DNA of 5,713 nucleotides from Burkholderiaceae bacterium (GTDB taxonomy: Bacteria; Pseudomonadota; Gammaproteobacteria; Burkholderiales; Burkholderiaceae). The DNA is taken from assembly GCA_947371415.1 (NCBI GenBank), contig CANBPJ010000105.1, forward strand, positions 1-5,713, in the 5' to 3' direction. Both the position numbers and the translations under genes were made by a program. Shown piece by piece: positions 5,704 through 5,713 of the stretch (within the stretch, counting starts at the first letter, position 1; every line of letters begins with the position of its first letter). A model generated the notes under the pieces. It saw only the letters and a program-made list of their open reading frames with translations. It did not search any database and was not told the origin of the DNA.

Positions 5704-5713
5704 GAAACCGCCT
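5704..5713 (+). terminator. Possible left arm of the phasin terminator, cut by the window end
   Basis: GAAACCGCCT, 23 nt after the phasin stop, matches the left arm plus first loop base of the tRNA-Ser terminator (GAAACCACCT at 4882-4891) at 9 of 10 bases. The right arm and T run would lie beyond the window, so this is inference from resemblance. Confidence 0.4.

Overview
The window looks like ordinary chromosome from a betaproteobacterium of the Burkholderiaceae, most likely Polynucleobacter or a close relative. The evidence is the moderate GC content, a 507-residue iron-sulfur class I fumarase next to glutamate racemase, a 190-residue polyhydroxyalkanoate phasin, and protein sequences typical of that group. 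The genus is inferred from familiarity and has not been tested by any search.

Layout: bases 1-2584 hold three genes on the minus strand, read from right to left. They are class I fumarate hydratase (2584-1061), glutamate racemase murI (1019-210), and the first 71 codons of a TonB/TolA-like membrane protein (213 to beyond base 1). The gaps are 41 bp and then a 4-base ATGA stop/start overlap, so the three are probably one transcript. A 166-bp divergent region (2585-2750) separates them from acs (acetyl-CoA synthetase, 2751-4724, plus strand). Next come a tRNA-Ser(GGA) gene (4784-4874) with a consensus TATAAT box and a strong UUCG-loop terminator, a 202-bp AT-rich intergenic region after that terminator, and a phasin gene (5108-5680, plus strand). 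The phasin gene has a very good sigma-70 promoter. The window ends in what may be the left half of another terminator.

How the genes fit together: fumarase works in the TCA cycle and Acs activates acetate to acetyl-CoA. Acetyl-CoA feeds both the TCA cycle and polyhydroxybutyrate synthesis, and the phasin coats the polymer granules. MurI supplies D-glutamate for peptidoglycan. The TonB-like protein would transmit energy from the inner membrane to outer-membrane transporters. No mobile element, CRISPR array, defence gene or phage gene is visible.

The most interesting non-coding signal is a 14-bp repeat, TGCA-NN-GCAATAAA. Two copies lie exactly 30 bp apart on either side of the phasin -10 box, and a third degenerate copy lies upstream. 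It is a candidate operator for a PhaR-like granule-sensing repressor. I see no evidence for an undescribed multi-gene system in this window.
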